Assembly: GCA_012521935.1 (NCBI GenBank)
Contig: JAAYLJ010000089.1
Location: forward strand, 1-5,148
DNA from: Campylobacteraceae bacterium
GTDB taxonomy: Bacteria; Campylobacterota; Campylobacteria; Campylobacterales; Campylobacteraceae
Length of the DNA: 5,148 bases
Direction of reading: 5' to 3'
Part shown: positions 1 to 5,020 of the stretch, one piece after another
How positions within the stretch are numbered: the first letter of the stretch is position 1
How the letters are laid out: each line of letters starts with the position of its first letter
Notes under the pieces: generated by a model
The model's database searches: none
What the model saw: only the letters and a program-made list of their open reading frames with translations
Told to the model about the DNA's origin: nothing
Program-made: the position numbers and the translations under genes

Positions 1-89
1 GCTAAAGAGACTATGCTCATAAAAATAAGTGTCCATAAAACTGGATCTATGCCTATGATTGAAATCGACAAAAGTTTTTTACTAAGCAA
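1..89 (-). CDS. N-terminus of a membrane protein, possibly ExbB/TolQ/MotA-type (cut by window edge)
   Basis: An open frame begins at a TTG (87-89) and runs off the left edge without a stop. It reads MLSKKLLSISIIGIDPVLWT, then a further hydrophobic run LIFMSIVSLA. The start is well constrained. A stop in this frame lies only six codons upstream, and a strong Shine-Dalgarno AGGAGG (96-101) sits 6 nt before the TTG. A short basic N-terminus, an 'I-G-I-D-P-V-L' stretch and a transmembrane helix resemble the beginning of proton-channel proteins of the MotA/TolQ/ExbB family. Only about 29 residues are visible, so the family call is tentative and another small inner-membrane protein is possible. The start overlaps the 3' end of the preceding DUF438-type gene by 8 nt, which implies co-transcription and translational coupling. 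Confidence 0.5.
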   Translation of the reverse strand, partial: MLSKKLLSISIIGIDPVLWTLIFMSIVSL

Positions 90-1233
90 TGCTCCCCTCC
101 TGCCAATCTAACAACCTTTTCTCACCTTTTAATTCCCCCATTTTGCTAATATCTTGAGTTGTTTCAAGCACTCCTTTATATTTTCCATTTTCATCTTTTA
201 GCGCGAAATATCTTATATGGATGGTTTTATCCTCAAGTTTTATCCAAAACTGTGCCTCATTTTTTGTACCATTTTTAAACGCATCTAGTATCTTTAAAAC
301 TTTATCTAAACTCTTTGGCGGGTGACAAAGCTTAACTTCACGCCCAATTATAGAGGGGGTTCTTGAAAAAATCCTATCTTTTGATTGATTAAAAAACACT
401 ACTTTACCGTGTTCATCTACCATAGTAATATCAATAGGCAAATGAGAAAAAATTAGGTTTAATTGACTAACTGTTAATTCTCCTACTTTTAAAGACAAAA
501 TCTCTTTTTTCAAACTGCTCTTACTGTTTTTAATCTCTAGTTGCCAAAATGGAGGCTCTATTTCTAAAATATAGCCCACTAAAGCCTCGCTTTCACGAAC
601 CATAGACCAATCCTCACTACTCAAAATCGCTACTGCGGCTGGAAGCAACATTTTTTCTTCCCTGATTGTCATCTCATTTACATTTTTTAAAATTCTACGA
701 ACTTCATTTATGTATTGTCTGCCTAACTCCTCTTTAAATCTACTTTTTAATGTTTTTATACTCTCTCTTATCTCATCATGAAACTCCCACATCCAAACGC
801 TTGGGTAGGTAAAACCTCTTTTTTCAAGATAAGGAAAAAGTGCTTCTTCTTTTTTTAAATAGTGAAGATTTGTCTTATTAAATAATTCAATAATTTCTCT
901 TTTTTTCAAGCTTTTTTTTAAAATGTTTTTTGATATTTTTGAAACTAGCTCTTTTAAAACTCTATTTTCCCTCAAACAGTTATCTACTGGATGTCCTTTT
1001 GGAAAATTAGGAATTTTTGAACGGATTTTTTCTTTAATAATTTTTAAAAAAAGATCCCTTCTTCGGCTCTCATCTCGGAAATGATTGCCTTCTTTTTCAA
1101 AAAAAACTTGATTTGCCACAAGAAACTCTCTTGCTTCAATTTTTTCCATTCTCTCTAGCCATTTTTCACTATCTTCATAATTAAAATCTTTATGATAATT
1201 TAGTATGGACTCAACCACTTCGCTATTTTGCAC
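82..1233 (-). CDS. DUF438-type protein: hemerythrin-like domain plus C-terminal PAS domain
   Basis: 383 residues, probably a cytoplasmic iron- or redox-related sensor; the reaction or partner is unknown. Residues about 1-75 are charged and helical and sit where the DUF438 region normally lies, though this copy is divergent. From residue 80 the hemerythrin-like signature appears: KGHPVDNCLREN (His81), LHYLKKEEALFPYLEKRG (His124, Glu129/130), WEFHDEIR (His152) and MTIREEKMLLP (Glu192/193). These are plausible di-iron ligands. Residues about 255-365 form a PAS domain (PIDITMVDEHGKVVFFN to GVLETTQDIS). No signal peptide, membrane helix or output domain such as a kinase, GGDEF or HTH is visible. 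The start is GTG (1231-1233), fixed by frame and by GGAG about 7 nt upstream; the ATG overlapping it is in another frame. The gene is separated from selD by 286 nt, so it probably has its own promoter, and its 3' end overlaps the next gene by 8 nt. Confidence 0.85.
   Translation of the reverse strand: MQNSEVVESILNYHKDFNYEDSEKWLERMEKIEAREFLVANQVFFEKEGNHFRDESRRRDLFLKIIKEKIRSKIPNFPKGHPVDNCLRENRVLKELVSKISKNILKKSLKKREIIELFNKTNLHYLKKEEALFPYLEKRGFTYPSVWMWEFHDEIRESIKTLKSRFKEELGRQYINEVRRILKNVNEMTIREEKMLLPAAVAILSSEDWSMVRESEALVGYILEIEPPFWQLEIKNSKSSLKKEILSLKVGELTVSQLNLIFSHLPIDITMVDEHGKVVFFNQSKDRIFSRTPSIIGREVKLCHPPKSLDKVLKILDAFKNGTKNEAQFWIKLEDKTIHIRYFALKDENGKYKGVLETTQDISKMGELKGEKRLLDWQEGSIA
93..101 (-). 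promoter_or_regulatory. Strong ribosome binding site that decides the TTG start at 89
   Basis: Reading the minus strand, AGGAGGGGA ends 3 nt before the TTG. The AGGAGG core is 6 nt away. It lies inside the last codons of the DUF438-type gene. It is the main reason for accepting a non-ATG start here. Confidence 0.7.
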
Positions 1234-1255
1234 ATCTTCTCCTTTTCTATATCTA

Positions 1256-1270
1256 GGTGCTTAAGACACC
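1256..1270. repeat. Short inverted repeat GGTG-N7-CACC in the leader of the DUF438-type gene
   Basis: Plus strand reads GGTGCTTAAGACACC: 4-bp arms around a central CTTAAG. It lies 23-37 nt upstream of the GTG start, just before the ribosome binding site. It could be a small operator or a weak RNA hairpin; 4-bp arms are not significant alone. Confidence 0.3.
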
Positions 1271-1282
1271 AATTTTGAGCAA

Positions 1283-1323
1283 TTTATATATGCAAATTTT
1301 GCTATTTGAAATCAAGCTTTATA
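1283..1323 (-). promoter_or_regulatory. Candidate promoter -10 elements for the DUF438-type gene
   Basis: Two minus-strand TATAAA hexamers lie here, at 1283-1288 and 1318-1323. The first would give a leader of about 40 nt containing the GGTG/CACC repeat. No clear -35 box is present. Weak -35 conservation is known for Campylobacterota sigma-70 promoters, but so AT-rich a sequence yields such boxes by chance. Confidence 0.3.
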
Positions 1324-1519
1324 GTAAATTTAATTAACAATATATCCGTTATGTTTTTTTATATATAATGAAATTATTATGCTTTTGTGCTTAAAAGATG
1401 TTTAATATGTTTTTTTAATAGTTTAATACTTACAATTTAAATAGGGTTTTTCTTGTGTAATGTCGTGCGTGGAGGTGCAAAGATGGCAAGAAGATTTTAG
1501 CTTTCAACTTGTAGATTTA

Positions 1520-2533
1520 TCACTTAAAAATTATTGATAACTCCTCTTTTGGCTTTACTTCGCCAATGATTGAAGCTTGTTCATAGCCAGCATTTTTTAA
1601 CCTTAAAAGTGCTTCATTTGCATCTCTTTCATCTATGGATATTAAAAGTCCACCTGAAGTTTGTGCATCATAAAAAATAATCTCATCACTATTGCAAAGT
1701 TTGCTTGAAAACTCTTTGTTTGCATATGATCCAGCTGGAATTATCCCCATATTTGCATAATTTACTGCACTTTTTAATATAGGAATTTTGGCACTTTCTA
1801 GCTCCAAAGTAGCATTTTTAGCCATTTCAAGTCCATGTCCAATTAGTCCAAAACCTGTTATGTCAGTGCAAGCATTCACTCTTAAATCTTTAAGTCCTCT
1901 TGAAGCGTATAGATTCAATTGTCTCATGATCCTAACAGCCTCTTTTAGTTCACTATCATTAACTAAATCAGCCTTTATAGCTGTAGTTAAAATACCAAGT
2001 CCAAGTGGTTTTGTAAGTATCAAAACATCTCCAGCTAAAGGAGTATTATTTTTCCAAAACTTTTTAGGATGCACTAATCCAGTAACAGAGAGTCCATAGT
2101 ACATTTCAGGAGTCTCTATGGTGTGTCCACCAACTACTACTGCGCCGCACTCTTTAACCTTATCCAAGCCACCCTCAAGAATTTCTCTTAAGATTTCATA
2201 TGGTTGATTGCAGCTATCAAAACCTACTAAATTCAGAGCATTTATCACCTCTGCTCCCATGGCAAAAACATCGCTTAATGAGTTTGCAGCTGCGATTTGC
2301 CCATATATGAAAGGATCATCAACCACAGGGGTTATAAAATCAACAGTTTGAACCAATGCTTCATTCTCATTTAAGAAAAAGACAGAAGCATCCTCACTAC
2401 TAGAGCTATCTGTTAAAAGCTTTGGATGGGGTGGATAGAGTCCGCTAAGTATATTTGTAAGGTCGCCCGGACCTACCTTAGCTGCTCAACCTGCTGCTTT
2501 TACATACTTAGTTAATTTTGCATTATGTCTCAT
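1520..2533 (-). CDS. selD: Selenide, water dikinase (selenophosphate synthetase), selenocysteine-containing
   Basis: Makes monoselenophosphate from selenide and ATP, the selenium donor for Sec-tRNA synthesis. The frame starts at ATG 2531-2533 and reads MRHNAKLTKYVKAAG, then TGA, then AAKVGPGDLTNIL. The TGA (2486-2488) is codon 16, exactly where SelD carries its catalytic Cys or Sec, followed three residues later by the conserved Lys19. Read through, the product is 337 residues, close to the usual length of about 345. Other signatures: Asp48 in SSEDAS, Asp65 in QTVDF, Asp88 in NSLSDVFAMGA, the GGHT motif (135-138) and Asp224 in CTDITGFGLIGHG. Without read-through only an N-terminally cut 278-residue frame from a TTG at 2356 would be seen, missing the catalytic residues. 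The ATG overlaps the yedF stop as ATGA, indicating coupling. The final stop is TGA followed directly by an in-frame TAA. Confidence 0.95.
2460..2488 (-). promoter_or_regulatory. Selenocysteine UGA codon and bSECIS-like hairpin inside selD
   Basis: The UGA is at 2486-2488. Eleven nucleotides downstream the mRNA can form AGGUC-CGGGC-GACCU (2474-2460): a 5-bp stem with a GGG-containing loop. A U lies immediately 5' of the stem and can be bulged, with G-U closing below it. A short stem with bulged U and G-containing apical loop at this distance is the arrangement known for bacterial SECIS elements read by SelB. An alternative pairing AAGGU/ACCUU exists, so the exact fold is inferred. The hairpin lies within codons for conserved residues (KVGPGDL), so it is constrained by both protein and RNA. 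Confidence 0.75.
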
Positions 2534-3102
2534 AAACTTATCACATCCTTACTCTCAAGCAAAGACTGGACTACGCTAAAACTATTTCCAATCTTGCCTA
2601 CTTTTAACTCATTTGTTACTTCATAAAAGTCTAAACAGACTCCGCAAGAGTAAATCTCTACCCCTTTTTCTTCAAGTTGTTTAAGAATTTCCACACATTT
2701 TTTATTTTTTGTAGTTAAGTATATGGCTTTGTTAACGCAGATTATCTCTTTTGGTAAACTCTCTTGTTCTAATAAGTTTTGCAAAAATCCAGCCATTAGC
2801 ATGTTGCCTAACTCATTTTCGCCAATCTTGTCATCTTTTAAAAACAGTACCTTATTTAAAAACTCACTCTTTGGTGAAATTGTGCATTCAAATCCTTTAA
2901 TGATAGTGATTTTTACACCATCTTCACTCTCTTCAAAACTACTACTATAGCCACAATTTGAGGCATATCTAATGACATTTTCTTTTGAAGCTACGCTATT
3001 TACTAAAACATCAAGTGTACTATCATCTGGAAGTGATTCTAAAGCTTTTTTTGTCTCTAAAACTGGTTGTGGGCACTCTAAATTTCGACAATCTATCTTC
3101 AT
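2530..3102 (-). CDS. yedF: YedF-type selenium metabolism protein (TusA-DsrE fusion)
   Basis: 190 residues, cytoplasmic, presumed to handle selenium or sulfur as a persulfide/perselenide carrier feeding SelD; the biochemical role is inferred. Residues 1-70 are a TusA/SirA-like domain with the CPxP signature (Cys10 in LECPQPVLETKKAL). After a short linker, residues about 83-185 form a DsrE-like domain (KVLFLKDDKIG) ending in EIYSCGVCLDFY, with a CxxC (Cys153, Cys156). This two-domain order and the C-G-x-C-L-D-F-Y motif are typical of the YedF family found beside selD in selenium-using bacteria. The ATG at 3102 has GGAG 7 nt upstream. Its TGA stop overlaps the selD ATG (ATGA), so the two proteins are likely made in a fixed ratio. 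An 83-nt gap separates it from the small gene upstream. Confidence 0.92.
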   Translation of the reverse strand: MKIDCRNLECPQPVLETKKALESLPDDSTLDVLVNSVASKENVIRYASNCGYSSSFEESEDGVKITIIKGFECTISPKSEFLNKVLFLKDDKIGENELGNMLMAGFLQNLLEQESLPKEIICVNKAIYLTTKNKKCVEILKQLEEKGVEIYSCGVCLDFYEVTNELKVGKIGNSFSVVQSLLESKDVISL

Positions 3103-3149
3103 TTTATCTCCAAAATTTATGATTTATCAATGTCGAGGCATCGATGTAT

Positions 3150-3164
3150 GCTTGAAACTCAAGC
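3150..3164. repeat. Inverted repeat in the 83-nt gap before yedF
   Basis: GCTTGA-N3-TCAAGC is a perfect 6-bp hairpin with a 3-nt loop. No U-run follows on the minus strand, so it is not a normal terminator. AGGC (3136-3139) and GCCT (3163-3166) nearby offer a competing pairing. It may be an RNA-processing or stability hairpin in the operon transcript; function unproven. Confidence 0.4.
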
Positions 3165-3185
3165 CTAAAAGTGCTTTAATGTAGA

Positions 3186-3368
3186 TTATTTAAAGTTTGC
3201 TTCTATCCAAGCCTTAGCCTGCTCTACAGAAGCGTATTTTTGGCTTTTCGCCACTTGTACTTCACCCTCATAAAAGCGAATTCTAATTCCATCTTGTACT
3301 TCATCTATCTTAACGCGTGTTATTTTATTTTTATTTAAATAAACACGATCATTTAATGCTATAAACAT
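3186..3368 (-). CDS. Small hypothetical protein, 60 residues
   Basis: I do not recognise this family. It is nonetheless probably a real gene: it starts with ATG preceded by AAGGAG at 5-nt spacing, lies 26 nt after the modE stop, and has a balanced coding composition. The sequence suggests four or five short beta strands (MFIALNDRVYL, KITRVKI, GIRIRFYEGEVQVA) followed by a C-terminal helix (SVEQAKAWIEANF). There is no cysteine, signal peptide or membrane segment, so direct metal or selenium chemistry through thiols is unlikely. A cytoplasmic binding or adaptor role is conceivable. Its place between the ModE-type regulator and yedF suggests a link to formate dehydrogenase or selenium metabolism, but that is guilt by association only. 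Confidence 0.75.
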   Translation of the reverse strand: MFIALNDRVYLNKNKITRVKIDEVQDGIRIRFYEGEVQVAKSQKYASVEQAKAWIEANFK

Positions 3369-3394
3369 TTTGACTCCTTTTTTTAAAATATTAT

Positions 3395-4135
3395 CTAACT
3401 ATCTCTTCGTTCACGCTTATTTCGTGGCTTTAAAAATAGCTCTTTAAACCTACTGTTTGCAAACTCTTCTATCTCATTTTGCAAAGTTTTATAAGCTTCT
3501 ATAAGTTCGTGCGCATGCTCTCCTAAAGTTGTGCCGCCTCTATCACCACCACCTTTTTGGGTCTCAACCAAAGGAGCATCAAAACCTTTTTGTAAAACTT
3601 GAACATGACTCCATGTTTTTTTATAGTTCATTCCAAGTTTTTCTGCTGCACCTGAAATAGAGCCAGTCCTCTCAACATCTTCTAAAACTTGAGTTTTTCC
3701 TTTTCCAAATACAAGCTCACCCTTCTCATTTTCAATCCAAGTTTTAGTTTTTACATAAAGTCTTTTACTCTTTTTCTCTTTAAAACACCCAAGTTGGCAG
3801 TAAGTTACATCCATGCCATACTTTTCTAGAGTGCCTCTTATGTTTTTAAGCCCAATACCAGCCGCCGCGTCTCTAGCATCTTTGCAAGTGACTCTATTTT
3901 TATCATCTTTTAAATCATCTAACCTTAATTTAGCCTCTAAGCTAGAGTGACTTTTATCTAACTTTCCAAACTGCCCAAGCTCACAAGCATCAATCCTAAT
4001 GCCCATATTCTCAGCAATTTTTCCAACTTTTGTCACATCTTCTTTAGTTTTTGCAGCTATTTTAAAAGCTTCTTTACAATCAAGTTTTCCCTCTTCATTT
4101 AAACTATCACTAATCATCTTTTCTACATTAGACAT
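3395..4135 (-). CDS. modE: ModE-family transcriptional regulator with duplicated N-terminal Cys-domain
   Basis: 246 residues from the preferred ATG at 4133-4135, which has GGAG 7 nt upstream. An earlier in-frame ATG at 4153 would add six residues, has no comparable site and lies deeper in fdhD. Residues about 125-230 match the ModE winged-helix DNA-binding domain: a beta strand with FGKGKTQVLEDVERTGSISG, AAEKLGMNYKKTWSHVQVLQ (recognition region), then the glycine-rich GGGDRGGTTLGEHAHELIEAY. The molybdate-binding Mop/TOBE domains normally at the C-terminus are absent. In their place the N-terminus carries two related units, residues about 17-58 and 81-120, each beginning C-K-(E/D)-A and ending C-x-L-G-x-F, with cysteines at 20, 51, 84, 113 and 117. 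The basic tail KPRNKRERR may contact DNA. It overlaps fdhD by 8 nt. It presumably regulates formate dehydrogenase or its maturation genes; the ligand is unknown. Confidence 0.88.
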   Translation of the reverse strand: MSNVEKMISDSLNEEGKLDCKEAFKIAAKTKEDVTKVGKIAENMGIRIDACELGQFGKLDKSHSSLEAKLRLDDLKDDKNRVTCKDARDAAAGIGLKNIRGTLEKYGMDVTYCQLGCFKEKKSKRLYVKTKTWIENEKGELVFGKGKTQVLEDVERTGSISGAAEKLGMNYKKTWSHVQVLQKGFDAPLVETQKGGGDRGGTTLGEHAHELIEAYKTLQNEIEEFANSRFKELFLKPRNKRERRDS

Positions 4136-4910
4136 TGATTCTCTCCGCAGCATTATAGATATTCATTCTTCCCTCTCTTACAAAACCGCCAAGAGTTAAA
4201 TTAAATTTTTTAGCTATCATAAGTCCAAGACAAGTTGAAGCAGTCCTTGAGACTAATATTGGGATTTGGTGCATGATAGCTTTTGCAACCATTTCAGATG
4301 AAAGCCTTCCACTTACCATCAAAAAAGAGTTACTTAAATCTGCCCCAGCCATTTGAGCCTTCCCAACTGCCTTATCTATAGTGTTATGTTGAGCTATATC
4401 TTCTCCTATGAAAAACTCATTCTCATTTATGAAAAGTTTTGCCGTATGCACGCAGCCAGTTTGCTCATATAAAGGGCACTCTGTATAAAACTGATCCATC
4501 TGTCTAGTTAACAAAGAAGCTTCTATGCTAAAAGGATTGTTTATGACTTTTGCCTCAATAGCTTCAGGGTCAATATTTGCTGTAACACTTCGTCCACATC
4601 CGCTTATCACGACACCTTCTGCGTTTAATTTATTTATATTTTCACTATTTGCTTTAGCTTCAATCTCAATACCCATGCCATCATTAACTATTTTCATACT
4701 TTTAATATCTTTAAAAGAAGATATAATATTTTCGCTCATCAAATACCCAACGGCTAAAGCTTCTTGATCAACAGGAGTTGCCATAACTGCGCCAATTCGC
4801 TCACCATTAACGGTTATTTCTAGTTTAATCTCTCTTACTAAGGTATCTTCAGCACTGAATTTTTCGCCATTTTTGATTTTTGTTATTTGTGTAGTAAATA
4901 CAGGTTCCAT
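4128..4910 (-). CDS. fdhD: Formate dehydrogenase accessory sulfurtransferase FdhD
   Basis: 260 residues, cytoplasmic. In E. coli, FdhD passes sulfur from the desulfurase IscS to the bis-MGD cofactor before its insertion into formate dehydrogenase. Family motifs visible: EALAVGYLMSENII (50-63), SGCGRS (103-108), EQTGCVHTAKLF (149-160), GEDIAQHNTIDKAVGKA (169-185), VSGRLSSEMVAKA (199-211) and LTLGGFVREGRMNIY (238-252). The sulfur-carrying loop is CxxC in E. coli (Cys121-x-x-Cys124); here only the first cysteine remains (Cys105) and the second position is Ser108. A Cys at 153 replaces the second Gly of the usual TGG motif. The ATG has AAGGA upstream. It is the first gene after a terminator and a promoter-proximal inverted repeat, so it probably opens the transcription unit that continues into modE (8-nt overlap), the 60-residue gene, yedF and selD. 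Confidence 0.93.
   Translation of the reverse strand: MEPVFTTQITKIKNGEKFSAEDTLVREIKLEITVNGERIGAVMATPVDQEALAVGYLMSENIISSFKDIKSMKIVNDGMGIEIEAKANSENINKLNAEGVVISGCGRSVTANIDPEAIEAKVINNPFSIEASLLTRQMDQFYTECPLYEQTGCVHTAKLFINENEFFIGEDIAQHNTIDKAVGKAQMAGADLSNSFLMVSGRLSSEMVAKAIMHQIPILVSRTASTCLGLMIAKKFNLTLGGFVREGRMNIYNAAERINV
4143..4146 (-). promoter_or_regulatory. Ribosome binding site of the ModE-type gene
   Basis: GGAG on the minus strand, 7 nt before the ATG at 4135 and inside the last codons of fdhD. It selects this ATG over the upstream in-frame ATG at 4153. Confidence 0.6.
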
Positions 4911-4923
4911 CTTTTTCCTTTGC

Positions 4924-4948
4924 GTGTTAATTAAACTAATATTAACAC
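4924..4948. promoter_or_regulatory. Perfect inverted repeat upstream of fdhD, candidate operator
   Basis: GTGTTAAT (4924-4931) and ATTAACAC (4941-4948) form exact 8-bp arms separated by 9 nt. The element sits 14-38 nt before the fdhD ATG, where the -10 region and transcription start would be expected, and the minus strand contains TAATAT-like -10 candidates inside it. Placement suggests a repressor site or overlapping promoter. It does not match the classical ModE site pattern, and the arm orientation differs from the TTAAC-N4-GTTAA type bound by CRP/FNR-like regulators. The regulator is therefore unassigned. Confidence 0.55.
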
Positions 4949-4990
4949 AACTATTTCAAATAAAAAACTAATATCCCCCTTTAAAACAGA

Positions 4991-5018
4991 ACAAAAAGGG
5001 AGTTTTCTCCCTTTTTGT
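4991..5018 (-). terminator. Intrinsic terminator after the fdhC-like gene
   Basis: ACAAAAAGGGAG / CTCCCTTTTTGT forms a perfect 12-bp stem with a TTTT loop, 2 nt after the stop codon of the fdhC-like gene. On the minus strand the stem ends in TTTTTGT and continues into further T-rich sequence. The A/T symmetry would also let it work for plus-strand transcripts. It separates the upstream structural genes from fdhD. Confidence 0.9.
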
Positions 5019-5020
5019 CG

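Larger units (their letters stand above)
1234..1519. other. Intergenic region between selD and the DUF438-type gene
   Basis: 286 nt, very AT-rich. It holds the presumed promoter and leader of the DUF438-type gene in its left half (1234-1370) and a GC-richer island (about 1444-1500) next to the selD stop. No tRNA (no T-loop GTTCGA-like sequence on either strand), no convincing intrinsic terminator for selD, and no credible protein gene was found. Short plus-strand frames exist in the island (five codons at 1483-1500; 25 codons at 1460-1537) but lack homology I recognise. Confidence 0.7.

Noticed and set aside
1234..1519. selC (tRNA-Sec) or another tRNA in the gap after selD
   Set aside because: No acceptor stem, anticodon arm or GTTCRANYC-like T-loop is found on either strand.
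1433..1519. Terminator for selD
   Set aside because: No stable GC hairpin followed by a U-run on the minus strand; the only stem here (1448-1455 with 1487-1494) has a 31-nt loop and lacks the expected tail.
1460..1537. Plus-strand 25-codon frame and five-codon ATG frame in the selD 3' region
   Set aside because: Too short and unrecognised as proteins; the strong ribosome-site-like sequence is noted as a finding instead, but a CDS cannot be supported.
1520..2356. selD as a short gene starting at TTG 2354-2356, or as a truncated pseudogene
   Set aside because: The frame upstream encodes the conserved SelD N-terminus and active site, interrupted only by a TGA at the known Cys/Sec position. The ATG also overlaps the yedF stop in a typical coupled arrangement.
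4136..4153. Start of the ModE-type protein at the ATG 4151-4153
   Set aside because: It adds six residues with a basic, non-conserved look and no good ribosome site, whereas ATG 4133-4135 has GGAG at 7 nt and gives a short 8-nt overlap with fdhD.
1788..4767. Plus-strand open frames at 1788-2099, 2723-2950, 2972-3184, 3999-4199 and 4525-4767
   Set aside because: Each lies opposite a well-identified minus-strand gene, has a Ser/Leu/Phe-rich antisense composition and matches nothing recognisable.
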